Positions 7,432-15,810 of a DNA stretch of 32,119 nucleotides are shown here, piece by piece (position 1 is the stretch's first letter; every line of letters begins with the position of its first letter). The DNA is taken from contig NZ_JALOBS010000046.1 in the NCBI RefSeq assembly GCF_023228165.1, forward strand, positions 1-32,119. Reading direction: 5' to 3'. The notes beneath the pieces are model-generated. The model made no database searches. It was not told the DNA's origin and worked only from the letters and a program-made list of their open reading frames with translations. The DNA is from Methylomonas sp. (GTDB taxonomy: Bacteria; Pseudomonadota; Gammaproteobacteria; Methylococcales; Methylomonadaceae). A program made the position numbers and the translations under genes.

Positions 7432-9771
7432 ATGGCACGACGACCTAGACCTCGAACTCGATCCAACTCTTCTTCCGCCCGGCGCAGAAAAAACAAATCA
7501 AAATCATCATGGCTGTTGAAAACGCTGTTTTCGCTGGTGTTGGTGGGTGGGTTTTTGCTGGCATCCTACGTCGGCTATCTCGATTACACTGTTCGCGAAC
7601 AATTTGAAGGTAAGCGTTGGTCCATTCCTGCCCGTGTTTATGCCAGCCCGTTGGAGCTGTATGTGGGGCTGGAATATAACAGCCAACAATTTGAAGACAT
7701 TCTATTGCAATTGCATTATCGCCTGGATCCTCAGTTAGCAGGCGAAGGCTCTTATGTGATGAACGGCGGGCAGATCAATGTCAAAACCCGGGCATTTAAT
7801 TTTGGCGATAAATTACAAGAAAGCCGCAAAATCAGTATTGGCTTTGCCGGCGGTACGCTCGCCAGTTTAGTCGATGCCACTACCGGTAGCGATTTAGCCA
7901 TCGTCCGAATGGAGCCTATTCAAATCGGTAGTTTTTATCCTACTCGTAAAGAAGACAGGATTCTGATCAAACTGGAGGACGCGCCGCAAACCCTGATTCA
8001 AGGGTTGCTGTCCACCGAAGACCACGATTTTTATCATCATTTTGGCATTTCGCCGAAAGGCATTGCCCGCGCCATGTGGTCGAATCTGAAGGCCGGTGGT
8101 ATGGTGCAGGGCGGCAGTACCATTACTCAGCAGTTGGTGAAGAATTTTTTCCTGCACCCCAAGCGCACTTTGCGACGAAAGCTCAAGGAAGTTTTGATGT
8201 CGTTGATTTTGGAGTATCGCTATAGTAAAGACGAAATTCTGGAAGCCTACCTGAATGAAATTTTTCTAGGCCAGGATGGGGCCAGCGCAATACACGGATT
8301 CGGACTGGCCAGCGAGTTTTATTTCGGTCAATCCTTGAAAACCCTGAATTTACCGCAAGTGGCAACATTGGTGGCATTGGTGCGCGGTCCATCGGAATAC
8401 GACCCGCGCCGGAAACCGCAACATACCCTGGACCGCCGAAACCTAGTATTGGATTCGATGTTGGCGGAAGGTTATATCGATGCCCAACAAGCGGCCGAGG
8501 CTAAAAAGCAGACTTTGGGGGTGGCGGCGGTCACCCATCGATCCGCCAACCGCTATCCTGATTTTATCGATTTGGTAAGACGGCAGCTGAAACAGGAATA
8601 TAAAGAAGAAGATTTAACCTCGGAAGGATTGCGTATCGTCACCACACTGGATACGCGCGTGCAGAATGCTCTGGAAAAATCGATAGCCGGCAAGCTCAAG
8701 CAGCTGGAAAGAAGCCCGAGGAGCAACGATTTGGAAACGGCAGCCATTGTTACCCGTCGCGATAGCGGTGAAATTGTGGCACTTGCCGGTGCCCGCGATG
8801 CCAGCGACATAGGCTTTAATCGTGCCTTGGATGCCGTGAGGCCTATCGGTTCCTTAATCAAGCCCGTGGTGTATCTGACCGCCCTGGAATATCCCGACCG
8901 CTATACCATCACAACCCCGGTTAGCGATACACGTCTGCATATTCCGGCGGAACGAGGCAAAACCTGGTCGCCGGATAATTACGATAATCGCGAGCATGGC
9001 GTGGTGCCGTTACATTCCGCATTGACGCATTCTTATAACATGGCCACGGTTAGGATCGGTATGGACGTCGGTTTAAACAGAATCGCCAACAATTTGAAAA
9101 ACATGGGGGTAAGCCGGAAGGTGGATTTATACCCTTCCATGCTATTGGGCGCTTCGCCATTGTCGCCACTGGAAGTGACGCAAATATACCAAACCCTGGC
9201 GGGCGATGGTTATGCCACGCCGTTACGTTCGATTCGTGCCGTGAATGCCGCCGACGGCAAGGCCCTGCAGAGTTATCCCTTTACCGTGCGGCAAGTGATC
9301 GATCCGGCGGCTACCTATATTACCAACACGATTTTGCAGGATGTCATGCGCGTGGGTACCGGGCGCTCAGCGTATAAATATGTTTCTGAAACCATGAATC
9401 TGGTCGGTAAAACCGGCACTACCAATGAGCTGCGCGATAGCTGGTTTGCCGGATTTAGCGGTGACTACCTGTCGGTGGTATGGGTCGGGCGTGATGACAA
9501 CAAACCGACCGGGCTGACCGGCGCAACCGGTGCCTTGCAAATCTGGTCCGAGTTGATGCGTCAGATTGCCCAACAATCAGTGAACCTGGTTGCACCCGAT
9601 AATGTCCAGATGAAATGGATAGATACGCAGACAGGCTGGTTGGCCGATGAAAATTGCCCCGGTGCTAAGGCGTATCCGTTTGTGGATGGCTCGGGCCCTA
9701 CCGAGTACTCTAATTGCGGTTCGGCATTGGATGCCGCCGAATCCTGGCTTAAATACTTGAATCCTTTTTGA
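7432..9771 (+). CDS. mrcB: Penicillin-binding protein 1B (bifunctional class A PBP)
   Basis: The 779-residue enzyme polymerises lipid II glycan strands and cross-links their peptides in the periplasm. Features in order: a very basic N-terminal tail (about 1-25); one membrane helix at about 27-48; a UB2H-like region typical of PBP1B with YASPLELY; and a GT51 transglycosylase domain with catalytic Glu196 (TEDHDFYHHFG), GGSTITQQLVKNFF, and LNEIFLGQ. The transpeptidase follows, with Ser474 in SLIK (SxxK), Ser534-Tyr-Asn536 (SxN) and Lys660-Thr-Gly (KTG). All catalytic residues are present and length is normal. The stop codon is almost directly followed by lolA, so the two genes are probably co-transcribed. 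No LpoB-type activator gene is in the window. Confidence 0.96.
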   Translation: MARRPRPRTRSNSSSARRRKNKSKSSWLLKTLFSLVLVGGFLLASYVGYLDYTVREQFEGKRWSIPARVYASPLELYVGLEYNSQQFEDILLQLHYRLDPQLAGEGSYVMNGGQINVKTRAFNFGDKLQESRKISIGFAGGTLASLVDATTGSDLAIVRMEPIQIGSFYPTRKEDRILIKLEDAPQTLIQGLLSTEDHDFYHHFGISPKGIARAMWSNLKAGGMVQGGSTITQQLVKNFFLHPKRTLRRKLKEVLMSLILEYRYSKDEILEAYLNEIFLGQDGASAIHGFGLASEFYFGQSLKTLNLPQVATLVALVRGPSEYDPRRKPQHTLDRRNLVLDSMLAEGYIDAQQAAEAKKQTLGVAAVTHRSANRYPDFIDLVRRQLKQEYKEEDLTSEGLRIVTTLDTRVQNALEKSIAGKLKQLERSPRSNDLETAAIVTRRDSGEIVALAGARDASDIGFNRALDAVRPIGSLIKPVVYLTALEYPDRYTITTPVSDTRLHIPAERGKTWSPDNYDNREHGVVPLHSALTHSYNMATVRIGMDVGLNRIANNLKNMGVSRKVDLYPSMLLGASPLSPLEVTQIYQTLAGDGYATPLRSIRAVNAADGKALQSYPFTVRQVIDPAATYITNTILQDVMRVGTGRSAYKYVSETMNLVGKTGTTNELRDSWFAGFSGDYLSVVWVGRDDNKPTGLTGATGALQIWSELMRQIAQQSVNLVAPDNVQMKWIDTQTGWLADENCPGAKAYPFVDGSGPTEYSNCGSALDAAESWLKYLNPF

Positions 9772-9773
9772 AT

Positions 9774-10397
9774 ATGATAAAAAAAATCGTAAGTTCACTG
9801 ATTTTGACCGCGGGTTTACTAAGCAATGCTTGGGCTGAAGAGGCGCCGATCAAGCAGCTTAAAACGTTTTTAAAATCCAATGCTTCCCTGTCCGCGGATT
9901 TTAAGCAGGTCAGCTATAACAAAGCCGGGCAGGCCGCCCAAGCCAGTTTCGGGGAGTTTTATCTGAGTCGCCCAGGTAAATTCCGTTGGAATTATCAAAA
10001 ACCGTTTGCCCAGGAGATTGTTTCTAATGCCGGTAAAGTTTGGTTTTACGATGCGGATCTTGAACAAGTGACTATCAAGCAACTCGATGATTCCTTGGGG
10101 TCCACGCCGGCCTTGCTGTTGACCGGCCAAGTGGATATCGATCAAAAGTTCGTGCTGGAAGAGCAGGGTAGCGACGATGATTTAAACTGGGTTAGGCTTT
10201 CGCCAAAAAATGAAGAAAGTGGCTTTAAATATATTTTGATCGGCTTGAATCACGGCCAGCTTGGCGGTATGGAGTTGAGCGATAACTTTGGCCAATTGAC
10301 GCGGATTTATTTTTCCAACATCAAACTGAATCCGCTATTGCAAGATAGCTTGTTTGATTTTAAGCCGCCTAAAGGGGTGGATGTATTTGAAAATTAA
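9774..10397 (+). CDS. lolA: Outer-membrane lipoprotein carrier protein LolA
   Basis: LolA takes lipoproteins from the LolCDE complex and ferries them across the periplasm to LolB. The 207-residue precursor has a signal peptide (KKIVSSLILTAGLLSNAWA, cleaved before EEAP). The mature part has the LolA pattern: SLSADFKQV near the start, then FGEFYLSRPGKFRWNYQKP with the conserved Arg that closes the hydrophobic cavity, followed by VWFYDADLEQVTI. The ATG at 9774 lies 2 bp after the mrcB stop; a TTG at 9768 overlapping that stop is a less likely start. Translation may be coupled to mrcB. A perfect inverted repeat follows 7 bp after the stop codon. Confidence 0.93.
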   Translation: MIKKIVSSLILTAGLLSNAWAEEAPIKQLKTFLKSNASLSADFKQVSYNKAGQAAQASFGEFYLSRPGKFRWNYQKPFAQEIVSNAGKVWFYDADLEQVTIKQLDDSLGSTPALLLTGQVDIDQKFVLEEQGSDDDLNWVRLSPKNEESGFKYILIGLNHGQLGGMELSDNFGQLTRIYFSNIKLNPLLQDSLFDFKPPKGVDVFEN

Positions 10398-10404
10398 CGG
10401 CTGT

Positions 10405-10437
10405 GACGTTCGTGCGAGCCGCATCGGCACGAACGTC
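10405..10437 (+). terminator. Hairpin between lolA and the convergent GGDEF gene
   Basis: Perfect 11-bp arms (GACGTTCGTGC and GCACGAACGTC) flank an 11-nt loop. It lies between two convergent genes, which suits a bidirectional terminator, but neither side has a real T-tract, so efficiency is uncertain. Confidence 0.55.
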
Positions 10438-10448
10438 TAGTTACGGAA

Positions 10449-11333
10449 TTAGGCCAGGCAAACCTGGTTGCGACCCAATGTTTTAGCTTTATACATGGCT
10501 GTGTCGGCGCGGTTGACGATGCCGTCAATCGTATCATTGTCCTGCAGCGTGCTGACACCCAGGCTGGCGGTCATATTGAGCACATCCATGCCATAAGCCA
10601 GGGTGTGCGATTCTATTCCGGCTCTAATCCGTTCGGCTATGATATTGGCGTCATCCATATGGGTATCGACCAATAGCACCACAAACTCTTCGCCGCCAAA
10701 GCGAAATACGATATCGCTGGCGCGTACGCTGTCTTTGATCCAACTGGCTACCGAAGTCAGCGCCAGATCGCCGCAATTATGTCCGTATTGATCGTTAATC
10801 GATTTAAAATGGTCGACGTCCACGAAAATGATGGACAGATGCTGCTGGCAACGATTGGCTCGTTTCATCTCGCGCATCAAGGTATCGTTGAACGCGGTGC
10901 GGTTATGCGCTTTGGTTAAAGGGTCGGTATACGCCATTTTCAAGGCTTGTTGAAACAAGGTGGCATTTTTGAGCGGATAGATCAGGCAGCACAACAGGCT
11001 TTCCAGCATTCTGAGTTCTTCTTTGCTGAAACGTTGGCTACGGGTCAGTTTTAACTCGCCGAGCTGTTGGTCTTCCACTTTCAAGGCATAGGTGCAGGAG
11101 TGTCGGCCAATCACGCCGCGAGCAAAAGTCAAATCGAATTCGCCGTTAGTGTATTCGGCACTGTTATGCGGAATGGTAGCTTGGATTTTATTGCAGAAGA
11201 TGGTGATCAGCTCAATAAATTCCAGCGTGGTTTGCAGGGCGCTGCTGATGTCGTAATGATGAAGATTGACAGCGGTCGATGCTTCAAAACTTTTATTGCT
11301 GACAATGGCTAATTCGGCTGCTTTTTCTTTCAT
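10449..11333 (-). CDS. GGDEF diguanylate cyclase
   Basis: Makes cyclic di-GMP from two GTP. The 294-residue cytoplasmic protein has an N-terminal region (about 1-125) of unknown, possibly GAF-like, sensory type without membrane helices. A complete GGDEF domain follows from about residue 133 (MAYTDPLTKAHNR). The active site is GGEEF at 213-217, and an inhibitory I-site RASD sits at 204-207, exactly five residues upstream, so product inhibition is expected. VDVDHFKSIND and the C-terminal ADTAMYKAKTLGRNQV are also intact. The start has a very good ribosome site (GAGGA, 6 nt spacing). A near-perfect sigma-54 promoter lies about 40 bp upstream, suggesting RpoN-dependent expression like the flagellar genes. 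It is monocistronic and convergent with lolA. Confidence 0.93.
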   Translation of the reverse strand: MKEKAAELAIVSNKSFEASTAVNLHHYDISSALQTTLEFIELITIFCNKIQATIPHNSAEYTNGEFDLTFARGVIGRHSCTYALKVEDQQLGELKLTRSQRFSKEELRMLESLLCCLIYPLKNATLFQQALKMAYTDPLTKAHNRTAFNDTLMREMKRANRCQQHLSIIFVDVDHFKSINDQYGHNCGDLALTSVASWIKDSVRASDIVFRFGGEEFVVLLVDTHMDDANIIAERIRAGIESHTLAYGMDVLNMTASLGVSTLQDNDTIDGIVNRADTAMYKAKTLGRNQVCLA

Positions 11334-11375
11334 GACACTTCCTCAGGTCTTGAATTAACGGTTTACCGTTATAAA

Positions 11376-11391
11376 AGCGATAGACGTGCCA
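11376..11391 (-). promoter_or_regulatory. Sigma-54 promoter for the GGDEF gene
   Basis: On the minus strand the sequence is TGGCACGTCTATCGCT: a perfect -24 box (TGGCACG) and one mismatch in the -12 box (TCGC for TTGC), with GG and GC separated by exactly 10 nt. The expected start of transcription is about 30 nt before the ATG, near a 6-bp hairpin (TAACGG-TTTA-CCGTTA, 11356-11371). Confidence 0.7.
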
Positions 11392-11436
11392 AATAAATTT
11401 AAATCAATTATTTCAAGTTCTTATATTATTTTTATG

Positions 11437-11466
11437 AGACAGGTGGCAATTTTTTGCCACCTGTCT
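11437..11466 (-). terminator. Strong hairpin at the end of the ubiG–sufT gene run
   Basis: Perfect 13-bp arms (AGACAGGTGGCAA and TTGCCACCTGTCT) around a 4-nt loop, starting 2 nt after the sufT stop codon. It probably ends the minus-strand operon or protects its 3' end. There is no U-tract after it in either direction, so Rho or another mechanism may be needed. Confidence 0.6.
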
Positions 11467-11468
11467 GC

Positions 11469-12017
11469 TTAAAATAAACCCAGTTGTACCTGCGCCACTT
11501 CGGACATCATTTCACGCGACCAGGGCGGGTCGAGTACCACTTCGACATTGACCGAAGTCACGCCGGGCAGGGCGCGGACGCATTTCTCCACGTCGCTTTG
11601 AATGACCGGACCCATGCCGCAGCCCGGCGCTGTCAGCGTCATGCGGATATGTACTGAGTTGCCGCCTTCGGGGGTGGTGGTGACTTCGCAGGCGTAGACC
11701 AAGCCCAAGTCGACAATGTTGACCGGAATTTCCGGGTCGTACACGGTTTTCATGACTTCCCAGCAATTTTTCTCCACGGCCTTGGTATCGGTTTCGGAAA
11801 CCAATGTGTGTAATTCGTGTGCTTCCTTGCCCAAGGCGTCGGCATCAATACCGGCAATCCGCACCATGTGGCCGTAATCGGTAATCACCGTGTAATTGCT
11901 GCCCAGCGACTGATGAATGGTTACCTCCTGGCCCTTGTTCAAGGTGCCGTGATATCCATCGGGTATGGTGACCATGTTAACGTCACGGGTTAAGGTAACA
12001 ACTTCTCTTTCTGTCAT
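11469..12017 (-). CDS. sufT: SufT-like Fe–S cluster assembly protein (DUF59/MIP18)
   Basis: Matches the putative Fe–S assembly protein SufT. An N-terminal domain (about residues 1-60 with REVVTLTRDVNMVTIPDG and the SLGSNYTV strand) is followed by a DUF59/MIP18 domain (about 85-165). The latter holds YDPEIPVNIVDLGLVY and the Cys of TAPGCGMGP, then DPPWSREMMSE near the end. SufT is thought to help mature iron–sulfur proteins. Length (182 residues) is usual. The ATG at 12017 matches family starts (MTEREVVTLTRD) and is preferred over the TTG at 12029, which overlaps the upstream stop. It is the last gene of a tight run transcribed ubiG, mupP, SDR, sufT. No other suf genes are present. Confidence 0.88.
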   Translation of the reverse strand: MTEREVVTLTRDVNMVTIPDGYHGTLNKGQEVTIHQSLGSNYTVITDYGHMVRIAGIDADALGKEAHELHTLVSETDTKAVEKNCWEVMKTVYDPEIPVNIVDLGLVYACEVTTTPEGGNSVHIRMTLTAPGCGMGPVIQSDVEKCVRALPGVTSVNVEVVLDPPWSREMMSEVAQVQLGLF

Positions 12018-12025
12018 AGTGATAT

Positions 12026-12754
12026 TCAAAGTGTAAAGTGTTGCGCGTCAATTATTTGACCGGTTACGCCTATGCTGGCAGCGTCAAATAAATAACAGTA
12101 AATTGGGGCCAGGCTATCCATTTCGGGCAATTTGCTTTTGTCTTCTCCTGGATAGGCTTTTTTACGTAAAGGCGAGTTAACCGGTCCAGGAACCAAGGTG
12201 TTAACCCGAATTTTTTCACCGGCCTCCAATTCTTCGGCCAAAATCTTGGCGAAGCCTTCCAGTGCCATCTTCGAGACCCCGAAAGCGCCACTATAGGCTT
12301 GTGATTTTCGAGCTGCGGAGTCGGAAGTAAATACGATTGAAGCATGTAGGCTTTTTTGCAATAAAGGTAACAGCACCCGGCACAATAAAAACGGCGCGTT
12401 TAGATTTACATTTAGGGTGTGGCCCCAATCCTGGGTTTTATGGATGGCTATTGGGGTGTAGGCGCTCAATTCGGCAGCGGAATGCAATAGACCCTGCAAG
12501 GCACCATAGCGTTGGTCGATGGCGTCGGCCATCTGCAGGTATTGCTGTTCGGTTGCGCCGGCCAGATCGAAAGGGTACATCACCGGTTCCAATCCGCCCT
12601 GATTGACGATGGCGTCATAAACGCGTTCCAGATTGGGGATGCTTTTATCCAGCAGAATGACTTGAGCACCTTGTTTGGCCAGGGCCAGGGCAGCCGTACC
12701 GCCAAGTCCGCCGCCAGCGCCCGTGATGAGTACGACTTGATTGCTCAATGACAT
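12026..12754 (-). CDS. YciK-like short-chain dehydrogenase with Tyr-to-Phe change in the active site
   Basis: A 242-residue SDR-fold protein related to YciK. It has the nucleotide-binding TGAGGGLG (11-18), an Asp in FDLAG, the structural Asn in NVNLNA (115), and a Ser region in FTSDSA. The catalytic YxxxK motif reads FGVSK: Phe158 replaces the usual Tyr (E. coli YciK has YAASK here from memory) while Lys162 is kept. The NNAG-like motif is HSAA. The codon for Phe158 is a clear TTC. The enzyme may thus be catalytically weak, use Tyr154, or have a non-enzymatic role. The ATG at 12754 gives the conserved N-terminus and overlaps the upstream phosphatase gene by 10 bp, implying coupled translation. 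The ubiG–mupP–yciK order is as in Pseudomonas; the physiological substrate is unknown. Confidence 0.88.
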   Translation of the reverse strand: MSLSNQVVLITGAGGGLGGTAALALAKQGAQVILLDKSIPNLERVYDAIVNQGGLEPVMYPFDLAGATEQQYLQMADAIDQRYGALQGLLHSAAELSAYTPIAIHKTQDWGHTLNVNLNAPFLLCRVLLPLLQKSLHASIVFTSDSAARKSQAYSGAFGVSKMALEGFAKILAEELEAGEKIRVNTLVPGPVNSPLRKKAYPGEDKSKLPEMDSLAPIYCYLFDAASIGVTGQIIDAQHFTL

Positions 12755-13422
12755 AGCGTAGCCTGTATCCATTGCTGTAATTGTTGGGGATGTTCGATTA
12801 AGGCATCCGCGCCCCAGTGTTCAGGCTGGTCGTTTTCTTTGATATAGCCGTACAGGGCGGCTAACGTTTTCATGTTGGCGTTTTTACCGGCAGCGATATC
12901 ATGCGAGGCATCGCCGATATACACACAGTGCTCGGGACTGACCCCGGCTTGCCTGCATGCGGCCAGCATAGGTTCGGGATGCGGCTTGCTATTGGCTGTT
13001 GTATCGCCGCTAATGACGCAAGCAGCTCTATGACTGAGGTTTAAGGCATTCATCAGCGGCAAGGTGAAGCGCTCACGCTTGTTGGTGACCACGCCCCACT
13101 TCAGACCTAGTGATTCAATGGTTGCGAGCGTTTCGCCAATACCGTCGAAAAAACGGCTGTGCGCGGCAATATTGTTTTGATAACAATCCAGCATGTATGC
13201 CAGTAATTGATTTTGTTTGCCTGGGTCTAAATCCGCGGTGGCGTATTTGATCATGGCCAAGGCACCCATGGAAATACAGGGTTTGACATCGTTATCCAGG
13301 ATGGCGGGGAAGTCATGCGCGAGCAAGGCCTGATTCAAACAGGCCACCAAATCCGGCGCGGTATCGACCAGCGTGCCATCCAGGTCGAACAGGACGCAGT
13401 CTAATTTAAAACCGCTCATCAA
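12745..13422 (-). CDS. mupP: HAD phosphatase, probably MupP (MurNAc-6-P phosphatase) or Gph
   Basis: A 225-residue HAD hydrolase of the phosphoglycolate phosphatase family. Motif I is DLDGT (nucleophile Asp13, acid Asp15). Motif II is the Thr of VVTNK, motif III the Lys of SKPHPEP, and motif IV GDASHD. By sequence alone it would be called Gph. However, it sits directly between ubiG and a yciK-like gene, the same order as mupP in Pseudomonas, where the enzyme removes the phosphate of MurNAc-6-phosphate in peptidoglycan recycling (AnmK–MupP–AmgK–MurU route). The MupP call rests on this synteny. Start could be Met1 or Met2. The gene begins 3 bp after the ubiG stop. Confidence 0.85.
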   Translation of the reverse strand: MMSGFKLDCVLFDLDGTLVDTAPDLVACLNQALLAHDFPAILDNDVKPCISMGALAMIKYATADLDPGKQNQLLAYMLDCYQNNIAAHSRFFDGIGETLATIESLGLKWGVVTNKRERFTLPLMNALNLSHRAACVISGDTTANSKPHPEPMLAACRQAGVSPEHCVYIGDASHDIAAGKNANMKTLAALYGYIKENDQPEHWGADALIEHPQQLQQWIQATLCH

Positions 13423-13425
13423 TGA

Positions 13426-14133
13426 TCACTCGGGCCGTTTAAAAGCGGCGATGTAATTGACATCAATATCCTTGCCCAGACGGAATTGTTTGCTGAACGG
13501 ACTGTACTCAATCCCCGTCATCCCTTGCAATTCCAGTCCGGCATTGCGGGCCGACTGGCATAATTCGGACGGCTTGATAAAGGTTTTATAGTCGTGCGTA
13601 CCTTGGGGTAGCATGTTCAGAATGTGCTCGGCGGCAAGGATGGCGAGCAGATAGGCTTTGGGCACCCGGTTCAGGGTGGAAAAAAACACCATGCCGCCCG
13701 GTTTGACCAGCGTGGCGCAAGCACGAATGATAGAGGCGGGATCGGGTACATGTTCCAGCATTTCCATGCAGGTGACATGATCAAATCCGGCCGGTTGTTG
13801 TTCAGCTAAGTTTTCCGCGCTGATTTTTTGGTAATGGGCATTAATACCGGTTTCCAGGCCATGCAGATCGGCGATGTCGATAAGTTCTTCGCTTAGATCG
13901 ATGCCAAAGGCATCCGCGCCGGCCTTAGCCAGGCCTTCGGTCAAAATCCCGCCGCCGCAGCCCACATCCACCACGCGCTTGCCCGATAACTCGGCAAATT
14001 GCTGTAGGTAATGCAATCTGAGCGGATTAACATCATGCAGGGTTTTAAATTCGCCATTGGGATCCCACCAGCGCTCGGCCTGAGAGCCGAATTTATGGAT
14101 TTCGTGAGGATGTACGTTGTCGGTCGCTGTCAT
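13426..14133 (-). CDS. ubiG: Ubiquinone biosynthesis O-methyltransferase UbiG
   Basis: UbiG performs both O-methylations in ubiquinone synthesis, using S-adenosylmethionine. The 235-residue protein has the family N-terminus EIHKFGSQAERWWDPNGEFKTLHDVNPLR-like (split here for brevity around AERWWD and LHDVNPLR). The SAM motif I is VVDVGCGGGILTE (about residues 54-66), with the acidic end of strand 2 in GIDLSEE and CMEMLEHVPDP. The membrane-binding segment is replaced by the usual TFIKPSEL and YSPFSKQF stretches near the C-terminus. Length is typical. It is the first gene of the ubiG–mupP–SDR–sufT run. A ubiquinone-based respiratory chain is implied. Confidence 0.96.
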   Translation of the reverse strand: MTATDNVHPHEIHKFGSQAERWWDPNGEFKTLHDVNPLRLHYLQQFAELSGKRVVDVGCGGGILTEGLAKAGADAFGIDLSEELIDIADLHGLETGINAHYQKISAENLAEQQPAGFDHVTCMEMLEHVPDPASIIRACATLVKPGGMVFFSTLNRVPKAYLLAILAAEHILNMLPQGTHDYKTFIKPSELCQSARNAGLELQGMTGIEYSPFSKQFRLGKDIDVNYIAAFKRPE

Positions 14134-14319
14134 GGCATTGGAGTGTTTTTAAAGGCTATAGTTTACTGTATTACTAGGTTATTCGTCATGCTTGAACTTT
14201 TGAAGCAGACTTAGCCGTTTCAAAAGTATTTTGCAAAAAGTTACGCGATATCAATTTATTGAGAACGAATTCAACGGATATTGGGTCGAAAATGGCTCGG
14301 CGGATGCTCAAACAGCTGC

Positions 14320-15573
14320 TTATGAGGTTTCAGCTTCGGGATGAAATCGTACAAACTTTACGGTATTTTCATCGCGCTGGATAATTTCCAATATTTGTCC
14401 ATGCAGCTTGATGCTGGTGCCGGGCTCGGGGATGGTTTCCATGTATTCTATAATCAGGCCGTTCAGGGTTTTAGGGCCTTCGGTAGGTAAGTCCCAGTGA
14501 GTGACGCGGTTGAGTTCCCTAACGGTAACGCTGGCATCGACCAGATAACTGCCGTCTTTTTGCATTTTGATGTCGGGTTCGTCCGCTACCAATTCGCCGA
14601 CGATTTCCTGCAGCAAATCGTCCAAGGTCACCAGTCCTTGGACGTCGCCGTATTCGTCGACCACCAAACCAATGCGCAATCTTTCGGTTTTGAAAATTTG
14701 CATTTGTTTATGAATCGAGGTGCTGGCCGGGATAAAGAAAGGCTTGGTCAAGCTGTCGGTAATGGTCTGTTTATCAAATTCGGTGTGATTGATCTGCGAC
14801 AAAACGCTGCGAATGTGCAGAAAGCCGATTACCCGGTCGATATTCTTTTTATACACCGGCAAGCGGGTGTGCGGGCTATTGCGCAGCTGCTCGATAATGT
14901 CTTCGATGCAGTCTTCCAGGTCGATGCCGATTATTTCCTTACGTTGCGTCATGATATCTTCAACGCTGGCCGATTCCAGGTCAAGAATGCTCAGCAACAT
15001 GTTTTGATAACGGGTCGGCAGCAGATGGTCGGTGTCCGAAACGATACTCTTTAATTCGTCTTTGTCCAAGGTGTCTTTTTTAGCTTTTTTGGGGTTGACG
15101 CCTATGATGCGCAGCAGCACATTGGATATTGCATTAACGATCCAGACAATGGGGTAAAGCACTTTCAACAGCGGTGCATAAACCCAGGAGGATATGAATG
15201 CCAGTTTTTCCGGCCTAAGTGCGGCCAGAGTTTTGGGAGTGACTTCGGCAAATATCAAAACCAGGATGGTCAAAATGGCGGTGGCGGCGGGGATGGCTTC
15301 ATCGCCGCCCACGCGTATCGCAATCACGGTGGCAATTGACGAGGCCAGTATATTGACGAAATTGTTTCCTAATAATATCAAGCCGATTAGGCGGTCGGGC
15401 CTTTTAAGCAGCTGGTGGGCCTTGATGGCGCCACGGTGTTTCTGTTTAACCAAATGTTTAAGCCTATAACGGTTTAGCGTCATCAAGGCGGTTTCGGAAC
15501 CAGAGAAAAAAGCGGATAAAAGCAGCAAAAGGGCCAATATACTAATCAGTATACTTAAAGGAATATCATTCAA
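14320..15573 (-). CDS. CorB/CorC-type DUF21 and CBS-domain membrane protein
   Basis: A 417-residue member of the HlyC/CorC (CNNM) family, close to E. coli YfjD/CorB, implicated in Mg2+/Co2+ transport. The DUF21 membrane domain (about 1-185) has FFSGSETALMTLNRYRLKH, LLGNNFVNILAS and FAEVTPKTLAALRPEK. A pair of CBS domains follows (about 200-335, with DIMTQRKEIIGID and VVDEYGDVQGLVTLDDLLQEIVGE). The C-terminal CorC_HlyC domain (about 340-410) contains VTVRELNRV and TLNGLI. The frame opens with TTG at 15573; the next in-frame Met lies inside the first helix region, so TTG is the likely start. It is a single gene, divergent from flrA. Confidence 0.92.
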   Translation of the reverse strand: MNDIPLSILISILALLLLLSAFFSGSETALMTLNRYRLKHLVKQKHRGAIKAHQLLKRPDRLIGLILLGNNFVNILASSIATVIAIRVGGDEAIPAATAILTILVLIFAEVTPKTLAALRPEKLAFISSWVYAPLLKVLYPIVWIVNAISNVLLRIIGVNPKKAKKDTLDKDELKSIVSDTDHLLPTRYQNMLLSILDLESASVEDIMTQRKEIIGIDLEDCIEDIIEQLRNSPHTRLPVYKKNIDRVIGFLHIRSVLSQINHTEFDKQTITDSLTKPFFIPASTSIHKQMQIFKTERLRIGLVVDEYGDVQGLVTLDDLLQEIVGELVADEPDIKMQKDGSYLVDASVTVRELNRVTHWDLPTEGPKTLNGLIIEYMETIPEPGTSIKLHGQILEIIQRDENTVKFVRFHPEAETS

Positions 15574-15725
15574 CGAAGTGGCTCAGGGTTACAAAACATG
15601 CTGCTAGTTTCTATGCTGGTGAATATTTGTCAAGTCGTTAAGGTTTTTTTAAGTTGGCGATATCGACGGCGATTATTGAGAGGCCGCTGAGGTTTGTCGT
15701 TCAACAATTTGAAAGCTGTGGGTTT

Positions 15726-15754
15726 TTGACAATAACGGGATTCAATGCTTAACT
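15726..15754 (+). promoter_or_regulatory. Candidate sigma-70 promoter for flrA
   Basis: A perfect TTGACA is followed after 17 bp by TTAACT (3 of 6 in the -10 box). If used, transcription starts near 15761, downstream of the ATG at 15745. This would force translation from the ATG at 15811. Confidence 0.45.
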
Positions 15755-15810
15755 TGAAAAGCTTGAAATCACCCATTGACCAGAAACATCCTTCCATTGA
15801 GTATGCCCGC

